A program made the translations under genes and the position numbers. Under the pieces are notes generated by a model. It ran no database searches, was not told where the DNA came from, and was given only the letters and a program-made list of their open reading frames with translations. This document shows positions 42,781 to 52,396 of a stretch of 64,000 bases of DNA, in pieces; position 1 is the first letter of the stretch; every line of letters starts with the position of its first letter. This stretch comes from an uncultured Bacteroidales bacterium (lineage in GTDB: Bacteria; Bacteroidota; Bacteroidia; Bacteroidales; Paludibacteraceae): the NCBI GenBank assembly GCA_934667275.1, contig CAKULK010000009.1, forward strand, positions 42,630-106,629, in the 5' to 3' direction.

Positions 42781-44601
42781 TTAATGTAAACTTGTAGGAA
42801 TGGGGTAGGTGTGCATATTGGCGTCCAAGCCGTATATGACAGGTGCGGACTGCATAGTCGGGCGGTCGATACAACGGGTGTAGTCGATACGGGCATATTC
42901 TACGCCGCCCAAGTCAAGCAGGCTGTGGAAGAGATACATCGTGGAGAGTTTCTTGCCGCGGTTCGCTTCCATAGCGGCGATTTGCGCTGCGTGCTGCGTG
43001 CGGTATGTCTCCGATGTCCAGACAAACAGGGGCACGTGGTATTCGTAGTACGACCCCGAGAAGGTGCCGTGCATAAACATATTGCGCTCATCGTCTAAAA
43101 GGTTCTCCCCGTGGTCGCCGACATAGACCAGCACCGCCGACCGCCCCGTCTGCTCCAATTCGCGAATAACCCAATCGATAAAATAGTCGGTAAAACGGAT
43201 GGCGTTGTCGTAGGAGTTGATGAGTATGGCTTTGAGGTTGCGGAATGCGGCAAGGTTCTCGGGACGCAGGTCGTGCCACGACACACCGCCCGCATCGTCC
43301 ACATCGACATTGGAGATAATCTCGCGCAGGCGCATACCTTTCATATCGGGTGTGAAGACTTGAAAATCATCGGGATAACGCTCCGAGTACTTGAAATGGC
43401 AGCCGAGCGAATGTAGCACGATCATCTGCCGCGTGGGGTGAGCGGTCAGCATTTCGCGCAAGGGCGAGAGCAGCACCGTATCGACAAACACGTCCTCGTC
43501 GGGCATAACGTAGGCGGTGTAGTCGCAATGCGAGGCGATACGTTGCAGGAAATGGTTATTGAAACTCTGGTCGGCTATCCATGCCGTCTTGTAGCCCGCC
43601 TCTTGGAAAGCGTCCACTACGGATTTTTCTTTGAGATACAGTCCCTGGTCTTGCGGTGTGGCACGCGAGAGCATAAACGGCACCGAGACCGTGGTGAGGT
43701 TGGCAACCGAATAGCAACTGTCGAACGAGACAATCTGTCTGCTACGGGCTGCCAGACAAGGCGATGTCTCGCGCGTATAGCCGTTGATCTGCCAGTGGTC
43801 GTATCGCGATGTCTCGCCGATGAGGAAGACCACCACGGTGGAGTCGCTGTCGTCCAAGCGCGGTATGCCGAAACTGAAATCCTCCAACGCCTTGTTCTGC
43901 TCGTGGATGTCCCACGCCATACTGCAGAGGTGGTAACCCGCCAGCAGCATATTGACGGGGCAGACTTTCTCCGAACCCACCCAGGCGGCGGTACGGAGGT
44001 CGATATTCCGCACGCTGAATTCGTTGCGGAACTTCGGGCGGAGTTTGAGGCACACGATGTCGGTAACGAAAAACGCCGCTATCACGCCCAATGCCGCCAT
44101 ACGCCACTTGCGCGGCGCGATATATTCCTGCTGGATAAAACGGTGGTTGAGATAGAAATATACGCCCCACAGGGCAAAGAAAATAAGAGCGATGAACCAA
44201 TAGGTGCTGCACAGTTCAAGAAACTCGCCTTTCTCCGATTTGATGACGGTGAAGACGAACAACAGCGAGGTGGTGGCGTGGTTCATAATGAGGTGGATTA
44301 TCTCTATCGCCGAGAAAAGTAACGACAGAGACGCCACGTAGAAGAAAGTGCGGCGGCGGAACAGACACAGCCCCAAACCGTACATTGCCAAGGCGGTAAT
44401 GAGATAGATACACCGCTGCCCGAGCGTAATCAAATCCTGCGCCATGACCACGCCCATCAGCGACGGCAACAGCAAAAACAGCAGCAAGCAGACGAAAGTG
44501 ATGATTTCACTTTGCTGCATCCCTACCCTATCGCGCTGGCGTATGTTGTTTGGCTCTGTTGTTTCGCTTTCTGCTATTATTGCTTTCTTGCCTACCCTCA
44601 T
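42781..44601 (-). CDS. Phosphoethanolamine transferase (EptA-like, sulfatase fold)
   Basis: 606 residues. Five N-terminal membrane helices (about 32-180) anchor a periplasmic alkaline-phosphatase-type domain. Key residues: metal ligand Glu263 in FLIGETSRYDHWQINGY, nucleophile Thr303/304 in NLTTVSVPFM, then LHSLGCHFKYSERYP and metal ligands VYVGDHGENL. It transfers phosphoethanolamine, usually to lipid A or core glycan, which can lower polymyxin sensitivity; the exact acceptor is not readable. Alternative start at Met28 (MQQSEIITF) is possible. Promoter at 44662-44693. Confidence 0.88.
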   Translation of the reverse strand: MRVGKKAIIAESETTEPNNIRQRDRVGMQQSEIITFVCLLLFLLLPSLMGVVMAQDLITLGQRCIYLITALAMYGLGLCLFRRRTFFYVASLSLLFSAIEIIHLIMNHATTSLLFVFTVIKSEKGEFLELCSTYWFIALIFFALWGVYFYLNHRFIQQEYIAPRKWRMAALGVIAAFFVTDIVCLKLRPKFRNEFSVRNIDLRTAAWVGSEKVCPVNMLLAGYHLCSMAWDIHEQNKALEDFSFGIPRLDDSDSTVVVFLIGETSRYDHWQINGYTRETSPCLAARSRQIVSFDSCYSVANLTTVSVPFMLSRATPQDQGLYLKEKSVVDAFQEAGYKTAWIADQSFNNHFLQRIASHCDYTAYVMPDEDVFVDTVLLSPLREMLTAHPTRQMIVLHSLGCHFKYSERYPDDFQVFTPDMKGMRLREIISNVDVDDAGGVSWHDLRPENLAAFRNLKAILINSYDNAIRFTDYFIDWVIRELEQTGRSAVLVYVGDHGENLLDDERNMFMHGTFSGSYYEYHVPLFVWTSETYRTQHAAQIAAMEANRGKKLSTMYLFHSLLDLGGVEYARIDYTRCIDRPTMQSAPVIYGLDANMHTYPIPTSLH

Positions 44602-44661
44602 TTCGTCTCCATTATACCTACCAAATCCCTATTCCCCTATAAATCAGGCCGAAAAGGGCTG

Positions 44662-44693
44662 CAAAGGTACTATTTTTTTGCGACATAAACAAG
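44662..44693 (-). promoter_or_regulatory. Promoter of the phosphoethanolamine transferase gene
   Basis: Minus strand: CTTG (44690-44693), 20 bp, TACCTTTG (44662-44669); leader about 55 nt. The -33 element touches the end of the DUF2520 gene. Confidence 0.7.
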
Positions 44694-44703
44694 AGAAAGA
44701 CCT

Positions 44704-45417
44704 TTATTCTTGCTTTTGGATGAGAGCGGAGAGGAGGCGGTAGAGGTTGCGGAGGTCGTCGGAGGGGAGAAGAGAGAGGTGATGCTGCATAACATTTTCA
44801 TCGCCACGGCGGGCGGGACCTGTTTGGGCATCGCGGGGAGAAAGAGTATGAACCTTAGCGGCAGTCTCGTCAATCAAGGGCAACAAGGCAGAGAATGGGA
44901 TGTGTGTATCGCGCAAAATATCATTCGCAACACCATACATCAGATTGGAGAAGTTATTGGCAAAGACACCTGCCACGTGCAAGCGTTCACGGTCGTGCTG
45001 GTCTGCCTCATAGACATGGGACGTGATAGTCAGTGCCAACGCATAGACCGCACTCACATCATCAATGCCACGCGCCTCGAAAAAGATTGGCACAGACGAG
45101 AAGTCCTCAATGATATGCGCTTTGCTGAAAGTCTGGAACGGGTAGAAAATACCGGCGTGGGGTTTGTCCGTCCCGAAGACAGAGAGCGGCATAGAACCCG
45201 AAGTGTGCAAATGGAGGGCACGCTCAGGCACATGCACCTGCGCCGCAACCGCCTCCAATGCCTCGTCACGAACCGCGTAGAGGTACACATCGGCGTTCTG
45301 CGGGATAATAGCCAAGCCTTCACGGCTGCTGACCATCTCCACATTTACGCCGTTCTTCCGAAAAGCGTAGTCCAAATTAGTGGCTACGTTGCCACGACCG
45401 ATGATGATAATACGCAT
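44704..45417 (-). CDS. Rossmann-fold / DUF2520 protein
   Basis: 237 residues. NAD(P)-binding start MRIIIIGRGNVATNLDYAF, then AVRDEALEAVAAQV, LHTSGSMPLSVF, HAGIFYPFQTFSK, and a C-terminal helical DUF2520 domain (HVAGVFANNFSNLMYGVANDIL in parts, ending LLPLIDETAAKV and HLSLL). The family resembles ketopantoate-reductase-like and pyrroline-carboxylate-reductase-like dehydrogenases; the substrate is unknown. No coupled neighbour is evident. Confidence 0.9.
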   Translation of the reverse strand: MRIIIIGRGNVATNLDYAFRKNGVNVEMVSSREGLAIIPQNADVYLYAVRDEALEAVAAQVHVPERALHLHTSGSMPLSVFGTDKPHAGIFYPFQTFSKAHIIEDFSSVPIFFEARGIDDVSAVYALALTITSHVYEADQHDRERLHVAGVFANNFSNLMYGVANDILRDTHIPFSALLPLIDETAAKVHTLSPRDAQTGPARRGDENVMQHHLSLLPSDDLRNLYRLLSALIQKQE

Positions 45418-45521
45418 ATACTATTCTCCGTTAAATATACAATTTCAGACTCCATTAAAGACCATTAAAACCGCGGACGAAGCATCCGCGTCCCCGATGT
45501 ACTCCATTAATTGCCGTTAAT

Positions 45522-45562
45522 CACCTGTCAATCTCCTATAGTTGGCAGGAGATTGACAGGTG
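45522..45562. terminator. 16-bp perfect hairpin after the dipeptidase gene
   Basis: CACCTGTCAATCTCCT (45522-45537) is fully complementary to AGGAGATTGACAGGTG (45547-45562), loop 9 nt, starting 8 bp after the dipeptidase stop. No U-tract follows on the minus strand, so transcript-end protection is also possible. Confidence 0.65.
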
Positions 45563-45569
45563 TTTGAAA

Positions 45570-46946
45570 TCAAAGCATATCGGGGAGGTTGCGGTAAAAC
45601 TCCGTGACAGCAACGATGCCGTTCTCCCATGTTTCGAGGTCCATCGACTCGTTGGGCGAGTGGATGGCGTTCTGCTCCAAGCCGAAGCCCATGAGGATGG
45701 TCTTCACGCCAAGGATTTGCTCGAAAGAAGAGATGATTGGAATACTGCCACCGCGGCGGGCTGCCAGCGGACGTTTACCGAATGCGACCTCAAAGCCTTT
45801 CTCGGCAGCCTTGTAGGCGGGTATATCAATCGGGCAGACATAGCCCTGTCCACCGTGCATAGGTGTTACTTTTACACGGACACCCACAGGGGCAATTTGC
45901 TGCATATAGTCGGCAAAGGCTTGGCTGATACGCTCGTGGTCCTGGTTCGCCACCAAGCGGCAACTGACTTTGGCAAAGGCTTTGGACGGGAGGACGGTCT
46001 TGCTGCCCTCGCCCGTGTAGCCACCCCAGATGCCGCAGATGTCGAATGACGGGCGGCAGGAGTTGCGCTCCAATGTGGAGTAACCCTCCTCGCCAAAGGT
46101 GGCATCCACATCAATGGCACGGCAGTAAGCCTCCTCGGAGAATGGGATTTGCGCTATCATCTCGCGCTCGGCAGCGGGAATGGGCAGCACATCGTCGTAG
46201 AAATGCGGGATGGTGATGCGCCCGTGCTTGTCCACCACCTGCGAGAGCATCTCGCAAAGGGCATTGACTGGGTTCTTGACGGCACCGCCGAAATGCCCGC
46301 TATGCAGGTCACGGTTGGGCCCGTCCACCTCGATTTGCCAGTACGCCAGTCCGCGCAGACCCGTGGTGATGGAGGGGGTGTCTTTGCCAATCATCGAGGT
46401 GTCGCTGACAAGAATGATGTCGCATGCGAGGAGTTCCTTGTGCTTGTGGAGGAACGCCTCGAGAGAAGGACTTCCAATCTCCTCTTCGCCTTCGAAGATG
46501 AACTTCACACGGCATCGCATAAGCCCTTCGCACACCATATATTCGAAGGCTTTGGCTTGAATCATCGCCTGCCCCTTGTCGTCGTCGGCACCACGGGCAT
46601 AGAGACGACCATCGCGGATGTCCGGCTCCCATGGGTTGGAATGCCACTGGTCAAGCGGCTCCACAGGCATGACATCATAGTGCGCATAGACGAGGACGGT
46701 CGGGACGTGCTTGCCGTTGAGGTTGTCGGGCATGTACTCGGCATAGACAAAGGGATTGCCGTCGGAAGGCATGACCTCGGCTTTTTGGCAGCCTGCAGCA
46801 AGAAGCAGTTCGCGCCAACGCTCGGCGCAACGCTGCATATCTGCCTTGTGCTCGGGCTGACAACTGACGGACGGAATACGGATAAGACTCGCCCACTCCT
46901 CGCGGAAACGGGAGCGGTTGGCGGCGATGTAAGGACGGATTTCCAT
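45570..46946 (-). CDS. M20 family dipeptidase (metallopeptidase)
   Basis: 458 residues from ATG 46946 (MEIRPYIAANRSRFREEWAS). Zinc enzyme of the carnosinase/CNDP2-like M20 branch. Metal and catalytic motifs: LVYAHYDVMPVEP (His-x-Asp), ARGADDDKGQ, FIFEGEEEIGSPS (catalytic Glu pair), LVSDTSMIG, and late HSPNESMDLETWENG. The middle lid/dimer domain (ELDLHSGHFGGAVKNP-like RDLHSGHFGGAVKNP) fits. Cytoplasmic peptide hydrolysis, probably dipeptides. The frame from 46991 would begin inside the A-rich spacer and is less likely. Confidence 0.93.
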   Translation of the reverse strand: MEIRPYIAANRSRFREEWASLIRIPSVSCQPEHKADMQRCAERWRELLLAAGCQKAEVMPSDGNPFVYAEYMPDNLNGKHVPTVLVYAHYDVMPVEPLDQWHSNPWEPDIRDGRLYARGADDDKGQAMIQAKAFEYMVCEGLMRCRVKFIFEGEEEIGSPSLEAFLHKHKELLACDIILVSDTSMIGKDTPSITTGLRGLAYWQIEVDGPNRDLHSGHFGGAVKNPVNALCEMLSQVVDKHGRITIPHFYDDVLPIPAAEREMIAQIPFSEEAYCRAIDVDATFGEEGYSTLERNSCRPSFDICGIWGGYTGEGSKTVLPSKAFAKVSCRLVANQDHERISQAFADYMQQIAPVGVRVKVTPMHGGQGYVCPIDIPAYKAAEKGFEVAFGKRPLAARRGGSIPIISSFEQILGVKTILMGFGLEQNAIHSPNESMDLETWENGIVAVTEFYRNLPDML

Positions 46947-47216
46947 GGTATGTAATAAGCAATAAGCAATAATTAATAAAAAGTGCTGCATTGCTGTTAC
47001 GCGAGAAAACTCCTAAAAATAGGATTTGAGGTGTACCAACCCTTTGTAATCCAACCGACTCATCGCTATAGCCGAGGCTAATCACCGCGGAGAGTATTGG
47101 CACGCCATCGGAAAGGCATTTACCTCGTTTTGAAGTTACTGTTGAGTTTTCCGGTCTCTGAGCAATGCAACACTATATTTACAATTTACAAATTTACGAT
47201 ATACTATTTGGTTTGT

Positions 47217-48662
47217 TTAGTTGAACCGCCATGCCAGCGTGAACACAAACCGATGTGTCTGGGTGGCGATGTCGAAAGGCTCTGCCTGCATCTCGGTGGC
47301 ATACTGGTGGATATTCTGCCAACGATACTGGTAGGCAGCATTGAGCACAAACCAACTCCAGCGGTAGCCAACGCCAACCGACGCATATTGCGAAGTGCGT
47401 GTCACACGAAAATCGGGGTCAATACGAATGGAGTTGTTGGGCATTTCCGAGATGGGGTCGTGCTTGGAGAACATGGGCTCTATCACGTATCCGCCATTGA
47501 TATACAAGCCTTTAGCGATATTCACCTCTGCGCCTGCACGGAAGGTATGCACGTCCGTCGTTGTCTTCCAATGGGCGTAATCGTACTGCAACGACAGCAT
47601 TGCATATTGCATCACCTGCACCGCCGCGCCTGCACTCACACGCATCGGCAATACCCACTGCGAGACAGAGTTGCCAATGTCGGGGGTAAGCACTCTGGAG
47701 GTCACATCATCTATTGTCGAACTCATCGAACCTTCCAACTTCATGCTGATATTCATCATGGTCGGCGTTTGGAACGATGCGCCTATACGCACCCATTGGC
47801 ACGGGCGATAGATTGCGCCAATGGTTGCCCCGAAGCCTACCCCCGAAGCGGAAATGCTGCTATACACCTGCCCTCCATCCGTATTGGACATTTCATACGC
47901 CGTTTCCCGCAATTTCATTTCCTTGCTGTAGGTCAACGTGGGAACGTTCAATCCCAACCCCACATACCACTGGTTATTGATATTCGCCGCCCAAGATATG
48001 CTGTATTGATTGGCGTCGCCGCTTTCCTTCACATCCAGCGAAGACCAGTTCCAACGCACCGCAGGCACCCATTGGTCGCTGCCTTCTGACTGAGGGTTAA
48101 TCAGATACGTATTGTACCCCATAATGGTCAGCCACCCCAGTTCGGTGTTATTCCAGAGATTATTCATATAGTCGTCAGTGGCTATAAGGTCATCCTCCGT
48201 CAGCCCGTTGGTCTTCTTACAAATCGTTGCCGCAAGCCCTGCGTTGCTGTTGCCCTGTGCCGTGATAGTACGGTTGAAGTTCGCCAGTCGGTTTGCGCTG
48301 AACATCAGGTTGTTGAATATCACCCCGCTCAGTTTGTTCGGGTTGCCAAACGACCACACCACCGCCACCTCGGGTATGGAGAACCGATACCGGTACTCCT
48401 GTGTCCGCTGCCCGACCTGCACCGTGTAGTCCCACATTCTGTCAAAAGTCACCGACACCTCCTTGCGTCTATACAGACCAAGCCCCGCAGGGTTGTCCAT
48501 TGCCGCCGAGGGGTCTCCGCCTATCGCCGTCATCGCACCGCCCATACCCACATATCGCGCCGAGCCCATCAGGTCGCGTTGCGAGAACCGCTGCACATCC
48601 TGTGCCTGCAGCATCGCCGCCACCATCATCGCAAGGGCAGTATATATAGGTCTGCGTCTCAT
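47217..48662 (-). CDS. FadL/OmpP1-like outer membrane beta-barrel protein
   Basis: 481 residues. Signal peptide (IYTALAMMVAAMLQAQ), then the family start FSQRDLMGSARYVGMGGAMTAIGGDPSA (read in parts) and NPAGLGLYRRKEVSV, typical of OmpP1/FadL/PorV-like barrels. The rest alternates aromatic strands and ends in Phe-Asn (FTLAWRFN), an outer membrane insertion signal. It may transport hydrophobic molecules. Start overlaps the stop of the small gene upstream (ATGA), so it is co-translated with it. Confidence 0.85.
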   Translation of the reverse strand: MRRRPIYTALAMMVAAMLQAQDVQRFSQRDLMGSARYVGMGGAMTAIGGDPSAAMDNPAGLGLYRRKEVSVTFDRMWDYTVQVGQRTQEYRYRFSIPEVAVVWSFGNPNKLSGVIFNNLMFSANRLANFNRTITAQGNSNAGLAATICKKTNGLTEDDLIATDDYMNNLWNNTELGWLTIMGYNTYLINPQSEGSDQWVPAVRWNWSSLDVKESGDANQYSISWAANINNQWYVGLGLNVPTLTYSKEMKLRETAYEMSNTDGGQVYSSISASGVGFGATIGAIYRPCQWVRIGASFQTPTMMNISMKLEGSMSSTIDDVTSRVLTPDIGNSVSQWVLPMRVSAGAAVQVMQYAMLSLQYDYAHWKTTTDVHTFRAGAEVNIAKGLYINGGYVIEPMFSKHDPISEMPNNSIRIDPDFRVTRTSQYASVGVGYRWSWFVLNAAYQYRWQNIHQYATEMQAEPFDIATQTHRFVFTLAWRFN

Positions 48663-48925
48663 AACTGCTTGCGTAGCACCCGCATCCGCACCGTATCAGG
48701 GTGCTGCTTTGCGGGCTGTGCCACCGTGTCGGGCTCGTCAATGAATATCAGTTCCTTCGCGTGCCGGTCATACACGGGCTCGCTGCTCACAACCTCTGTC
48801 TCACTTTCCAACCCCACCCAATAGTACGAGTCGTCCACATAGACATCATTGTCCGCCAGCAACAACGGGCTACCCATTGCCGCCAACGCCAATACCACTA
48901 TCCATAAGACCCGTCTCATCATCAT
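48659..48925 (-). CDS. Small exported protein of unknown function
   Basis: 88 residues: signal peptide (RRVLWIVVLALAAMGSPLLLA), then an acidic Tyr-rich stretch (DNDVYVDDSYYWVG) and VYDRHAKELIFIDEPD. No family recognised. It is locked between trpS and the outer membrane barrel gene by ATGA overlaps on both sides (48922-48925 and 48659-48662), so it is translated with them; a role as a periplasmic or membrane partner of the barrel is possible. Confidence 0.75.
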   Translation of the reverse strand: MMMRRVLWIVVLALAAMGSPLLLADNDVYVDDSYYWVGLESETEVVSSEPVYDRHAKELIFIDEPDTVAQPAKQHPDTVRMRVLRKQL

Positions 48926-49914
48926 AGTCTGCGGAATCCGATTATCTCTCGCACATCTTCCAGCGTCTTTTCCGCGCTCTCACGCGCAGCGGCAGCCCCT
49001 TCGGCAGCCACCTGCGAGAGGTATGCCTCGTCGGCACGGAACTGCAATATCTTCTCGCGAATCGGCGCGCAGAACTCGTTGATGTCCGCCGCCAACTGCT
49101 TTTTCAGGTCGCCGTAGCGCACGGTCATGTTGTTGTACTGGTCGTTGAAGTAGTCGTATGTGTCCTTGCTCGACACCAGTTCCATGAGTGCGAACAGGTT
49201 CTGTATCGGCTCCGGCTTCTCCTGGTTGAGCATGGTCGGACCCGCATCGGTAACGGCACTCATCACTTTCTTGCGGATGGTCTTCTCGTCGTCGCACAGG
49301 TAAATCGCGTTGCCCTCCGACTTGCCCATCTTGCCCGTGCCGTTCAGCCCGGGCACCTTCACCGCCTTGTGGTTGAAGTGGAACGACTGCGGTTCCTTGA
49401 AATACTCCACCTTATATATACGGTTGAATCGGCGCGCAAACAGCCTTGCCATCTCCATGTTCTGCTCCTGGTCCTTGCCCACCGGCACTTTGTCCGCGCG
49501 GTGCACCAGAATGTCCGCCGCCATCAATGTGGGGTAGGTCAGCAGACCCGCATTCACATTGTCTGGCTGCGTGCGAGCCTTCTCTTTGAAACTCGTAACG
49601 CGCTCTAATTCACCCAGATAGGCATTCATATTCAGGTACAGATACAACTCCAGCACCTGCTTCACATCGCTCTGTATATATATAGGTGCCTTCTTGGGGT
49701 CGATGCCGCACGCGAGGTACTCCGACAAGATGGTCTTCGCCGAGTTGCGTATGTTTTCGGGGGTCGGGTGCGTGGTCAGGGAGTGCCAGTCCGCGATGAA
49801 GAACATACAATTGTACTGGTCTTGCATTTCCACGAAACTCTTCACAGCCCCGAAATAGTTGCCCAGATGCAGGTTGCCTGTCGGGCGGATACCACTGATT
49901 ACCTTTTCCATCAC
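48922..49914 (-). CDS. trpS: Tryptophanyl-tRNA synthetase
   Basis: 330 residues, class I synthetase that charges tRNA-Trp in the cytoplasm. ATP motifs: GNLHLGNYFGAV (HIGH-type, residues 12-23) and GKMGKSEGNAIYL (KMSKS-type, near 193). Others: FIADWHSLTTHPTP, VPVGKDQEQNMEMAR. Start at either of two adjacent ATGs (49914 or 49911). It precedes the small exported gene with an ATGA overlap; this coupling has no functional logic that I can see. Confidence 0.97.
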   Translation of the reverse strand: MMEKVISGIRPTGNLHLGNYFGAVKSFVEMQDQYNCMFFIADWHSLTTHPTPENIRNSAKTILSEYLACGIDPKKAPIYIQSDVKQVLELYLYLNMNAYLGELERVTSFKEKARTQPDNVNAGLLTYPTLMAADILVHRADKVPVGKDQEQNMEMARLFARRFNRIYKVEYFKEPQSFHFNHKAVKVPGLNGTGKMGKSEGNAIYLCDDEKTIRKKVMSAVTDAGPTMLNQEKPEPIQNLFALMELVSSKDTYDYFNDQYNNMTVRYGDLKKQLAADINEFCAPIREKILQFRADEAYLSQVAAEGAAAARESAEKTLEDVREIIGFRRL

Positions 49915-49929
49915 CTAATATACTAAATT

Positions 49930-50415
49930 TTACTGATTCTCCTCACCATCCAAATTGATTGGCAGCGTGCGGTTGATGCGCTGGTCAAGCGCCGTCAACG
50001 TCTCAGTGTTTGCCACACCGGGAATCTCCTGAATTTTGTTGTTCAGCAGCGTCATCAAGTGTTGATCATCACGAGCATACAACTTCACAAGCATGGAGTA
50101 TGCACCCAACGTGAATTGGCTTTCCACCACCTCCGGAATCTTATCCAACTCAGCACTTACCGACTTATACAAACTACCTTTATCCAAGGTGATTCCCACA
50201 TACACGCACAAGTTGTAGCCCAACATCTTCGGGTTCACCAAATAGCACGAGCCTGTAATCACCCCGTTATCAAACATTTTCTGCACACGCTGATGCACCG
50301 CAGCACGGCTCACACCCACCTGAATCGCCACATCCTTGAAAGGCGTACGCGCGTTTTGGGTAATCACTCTCAAGATTTTGCGATCCAAATCATCAATTTT
50401 CTCTATACTTTCCAT
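49930..50415 (-). CDS. Lrp/AsnC family transcriptional regulator
   Basis: 161 residues. N-terminal helix-turn-helix (LDRKILRVITQNARTPFKDVA in parts, VGVSRAAVHQRVQKM), then the RAM ligand domain (YNLCVYVGITLDKG, VVESQFTLGAYSMLVKLYARD in parts, ETLTALDQRINRTLP). Regulators of this type respond to amino acids and form octamers. It is divergent from the O-methyltransferase gene, whose promoter overlaps its own, so it may regulate both. trpS follows 15 bp downstream. Confidence 0.93.
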   Translation of the reverse strand: MESIEKIDDLDRKILRVITQNARTPFKDVAIQVGVSRAAVHQRVQKMFDNGVITGSCYLVNPKMLGYNLCVYVGITLDKGSLYKSVSAELDKIPEVVESQFTLGAYSMLVKLYARDDQHLMTLLNNKIQEIPGVANTETLTALDQRINRTLPINLDGEENQ

Positions 50416-50446
50416 ACAGGCAATAGTTAATAAATCATTTTGACCA

Positions 50447-50494
50447 CAAAATTACTGCTTTATTTTGAATTCTACAAATTTTGTCGTACTTTTG
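50447..50494. promoter_or_regulatory. Overlapping divergent promoters of the Lrp and O-methyltransferase genes
   Basis: Minus: TTTG (50475-50478), 20 bp, TAATTTTG (50447-50454). Plus: TTTG (50464-50467), 19 bp, TACTTTTG (50487-50494). The two -33 elements lie in each other's spacer, so polymerase cannot use both at once. Confidence 0.75.
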
Positions 50495-50524
50495 CAGCCT
50501 AAAAGTGTAGTCTTTTGTAGAAAA

Positions 50525-51154
50525 ATGAACATTTCAGAATACATTGAGCAACATAGTTCACCCGAATCGGATGTACTGCAAACCATTACACGCCATACCA
50601 ATCTCGAGGTGCTGAATCCACACATGCTTTCGGGACATGTGCAAGGGCGATTGCTCAGTCTGCTTAGCCAAATGATTCAGCCTCAGCACATTTTGGAACT
50701 CGGCACATTTACGGGCTACTCCGCTCTCTGTCTGGCAGAAGGGTTATCTGACGGAGGCCTCCTTACCACGATTGAGCACAATGACGAATTGGAGGAGACT
50801 ATCCGCCGCAACCTGTCTATGTCCCCATTATGCAAAAAGATAAACCTCGTTATTGCCGATGCAAAGAAATATTTGCAAGAGACACATGATATTTTTGACC
50901 TTGTGTTTATAGATGCAGACAAGCGCGAATACTGCTCATACATAGACCTCACCTACCCTATTGTCCGCATGGGAGGTTGGATTTTAGCGGACAATACATT
51001 GTGGGACAACCATATTATTGACCCCGCCTACGACCGTGATAAACAAACCATCGGATTGCGCGCTTTCAACGACAAAATTGCCCAAGACACGCGTTTTGAA
51101 AAAGTAATTTTACCTATTCGCGACGGACTGACTATTATGCGTAAAATCAACTGA
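50525..51154 (+). CDS. SAM-dependent O-methyltransferase (caffeoyl-CoA type)
   Basis: 209 residues from ATG 50525 (MNISEYIEQHSSPESDVLQ), the first after the promoter. Methyltransferase_3 family: LLSLLSQMIQPQHILELGTF with the SAM-binding GTFTGYSALCLAEGL, then TIEHNDELEE and the metal motif FIDADKREY and GGWILADNTLW. Ending DGLTIMRKIN is typical. The natural acceptor in Bacteroidota is not known; tRNA or small aromatic substrates have been reported for relatives. Starts the plus-strand block and is followed by mnmA after 28 bp. Confidence 0.92.
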   Translation: MNISEYIEQHSSPESDVLQTITRHTNLEVLNPHMLSGHVQGRLLSLLSQMIQPQHILELGTFTGYSALCLAEGLSDGGLLTTIEHNDELEETIRRNLSMSPLCKKINLVIADAKKYLQETHDIFDLVFIDADKREYCSYIDLTYPIVRMGGWILADNTLWDNHIIDPAYDRDKQTIGLRAFNDKIAQDTRFEKVILPIRDGLTIMRKIN

Positions 51155-51182
51155 CACCATATTTGTTTAGGAGACAATAATA

Positions 51183-52262
51183 ATGGCTAAACGTGTACTT
51201 ATGGCAATGTCGGGCGGTATTGACTCCACCGTATCCGCAATCCTTTTGCTTGAACAAGGCTACGAACTCGTAGGCGTGACCTATCGCACATTCGACAGCA
51301 TCAAAGAGTCGTGCTTGGCACGAGAGAAAGGCTGTTGTTCCATGGAGAGTATCATGGAGGCGAAACACATGGCACAAGTGCTTGGTTTTGAGCATCATAT
51401 TGTGGATTTTCGTGACACGTTCCGAGAGCATGTGATTACCAATTTCGTAAGTGAATACAGCCATGGGCGCACCCCTAATCCTTGTGTGCTGTGCAATTCC
51501 CACATCAAATGGGGCAGCCTTATGGCGCAAGCCGATGCCTACCAATGCGATTATATTGCCACAGGACACTATGCACAAATTGCAGAATATCAAGGACATA
51601 TCTATCTAAAGAACGCCGTTGACACCCGCAAAGACCAAACCTATTTTCTATGGATGCTCACCGAAGACAACCTTCGTCGCACCATCTTCCCATTAGGAGG
51701 CCTTACCAAAACCGAAGTGCGTCAAATTGCTTTCAATCATGGTTTCGAGAAACTCTCCAAGAAAACAGAAAGTCAAGAGATTTGCTTTGTGCCTAACAAC
51801 GACTATCGCACTTTCCTTGCTGAACAAGGTGTTCAAGTAGAACTAGGACAATACATTGATAATCAAGGAAATGTATTGGGGACTCACCAAGGTTTTTGTC
51901 ATTATACTATCGGTCAGCGAAAGGGACTTGGTATTGCTTTAGGCTCTCCCAAATATGTCACAGCCATTGATGCCGCAACCAATCGCGTCACGTTAGGCAA
52001 ACACGACGACCTTTACGCCACACATGTTGCAGCCTCGGAAGCTCGTTTACGAGATACTGCATGGCTGCAATCCTCTCCTGATGTGCAGGCACGTATCCGC
52101 TACAAGTCTCCCGCCGTAAACGCTTTACTCGACCTGACAGACTACCCCTCAAGCCACCACATCTCCGTTGATTTCCGCTCGCCGGTATGGGGAGTCACTC
52201 CTGGGCAGTCTTTAGTACTCTACAAAGACAATCTCCTCATTGGAGGTGGCATCATCTGCTAA
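51183..52262 (+). CDS. mnmA: tRNA-specific 2-thiouridylase MnmA
   Basis: 359 residues; thiolates U34 of tRNA-Lys, Glu and Gln. ATP PP-loop MSGGIDSTVSA (residues 9-19), then GCCSMESIMEA, catalytic cysteines in TPNPCVLCNSHIKWG (near 103) and SQEICFVPNNDY (near 203), and the C-terminal GQRKGLGIALGSP barrel. The N-terminal GCC motif marks the MnmA variant common in Bacteroidota. Cotranscription with the methyltransferase ahead is likely. Confidence 0.96.
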   Translation: MAKRVLMAMSGGIDSTVSAILLLEQGYELVGVTYRTFDSIKESCLAREKGCCSMESIMEAKHMAQVLGFEHHIVDFRDTFREHVITNFVSEYSHGRTPNPCVLCNSHIKWGSLMAQADAYQCDYIATGHYAQIAEYQGHIYLKNAVDTRKDQTYFLWMLTEDNLRRTIFPLGGLTKTEVRQIAFNHGFEKLSKKTESQEICFVPNNDYRTFLAEQGVQVELGQYIDNQGNVLGTHQGFCHYTIGQRKGLGIALGSPKYVTAIDAATNRVTLGKHDDLYATHVAASEARLRDTAWLQSSPDVQARIRYKSPAVNALLDLTDYPSSHHISVDFRSPVWGVTPGQSLVLYKDNLLIGGGIIC

Positions 52263-52323
52263 CAACATCTCCTACCCAAATTACGGAAACGTGTACCCCG
52301 ATTACCTATTTATATAAGGTGTG

Positions 52324-52354
52324 TTGCAGGGTCTCAATTTTTGTTGTACTTTTG
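52324..52354 (+). promoter_or_regulatory. Promoter of the DUF362 redox operon
   Basis: TTG (52324-52326), 20 bp, TACTTTTG (52347-52354); the start codon at 52397 follows after about 35 nt of leader. Confidence 0.7.
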
Positions 52355-52396
52355 CGGACAGAAACTCACAACAGACAACAATTAAACAATGCGGAT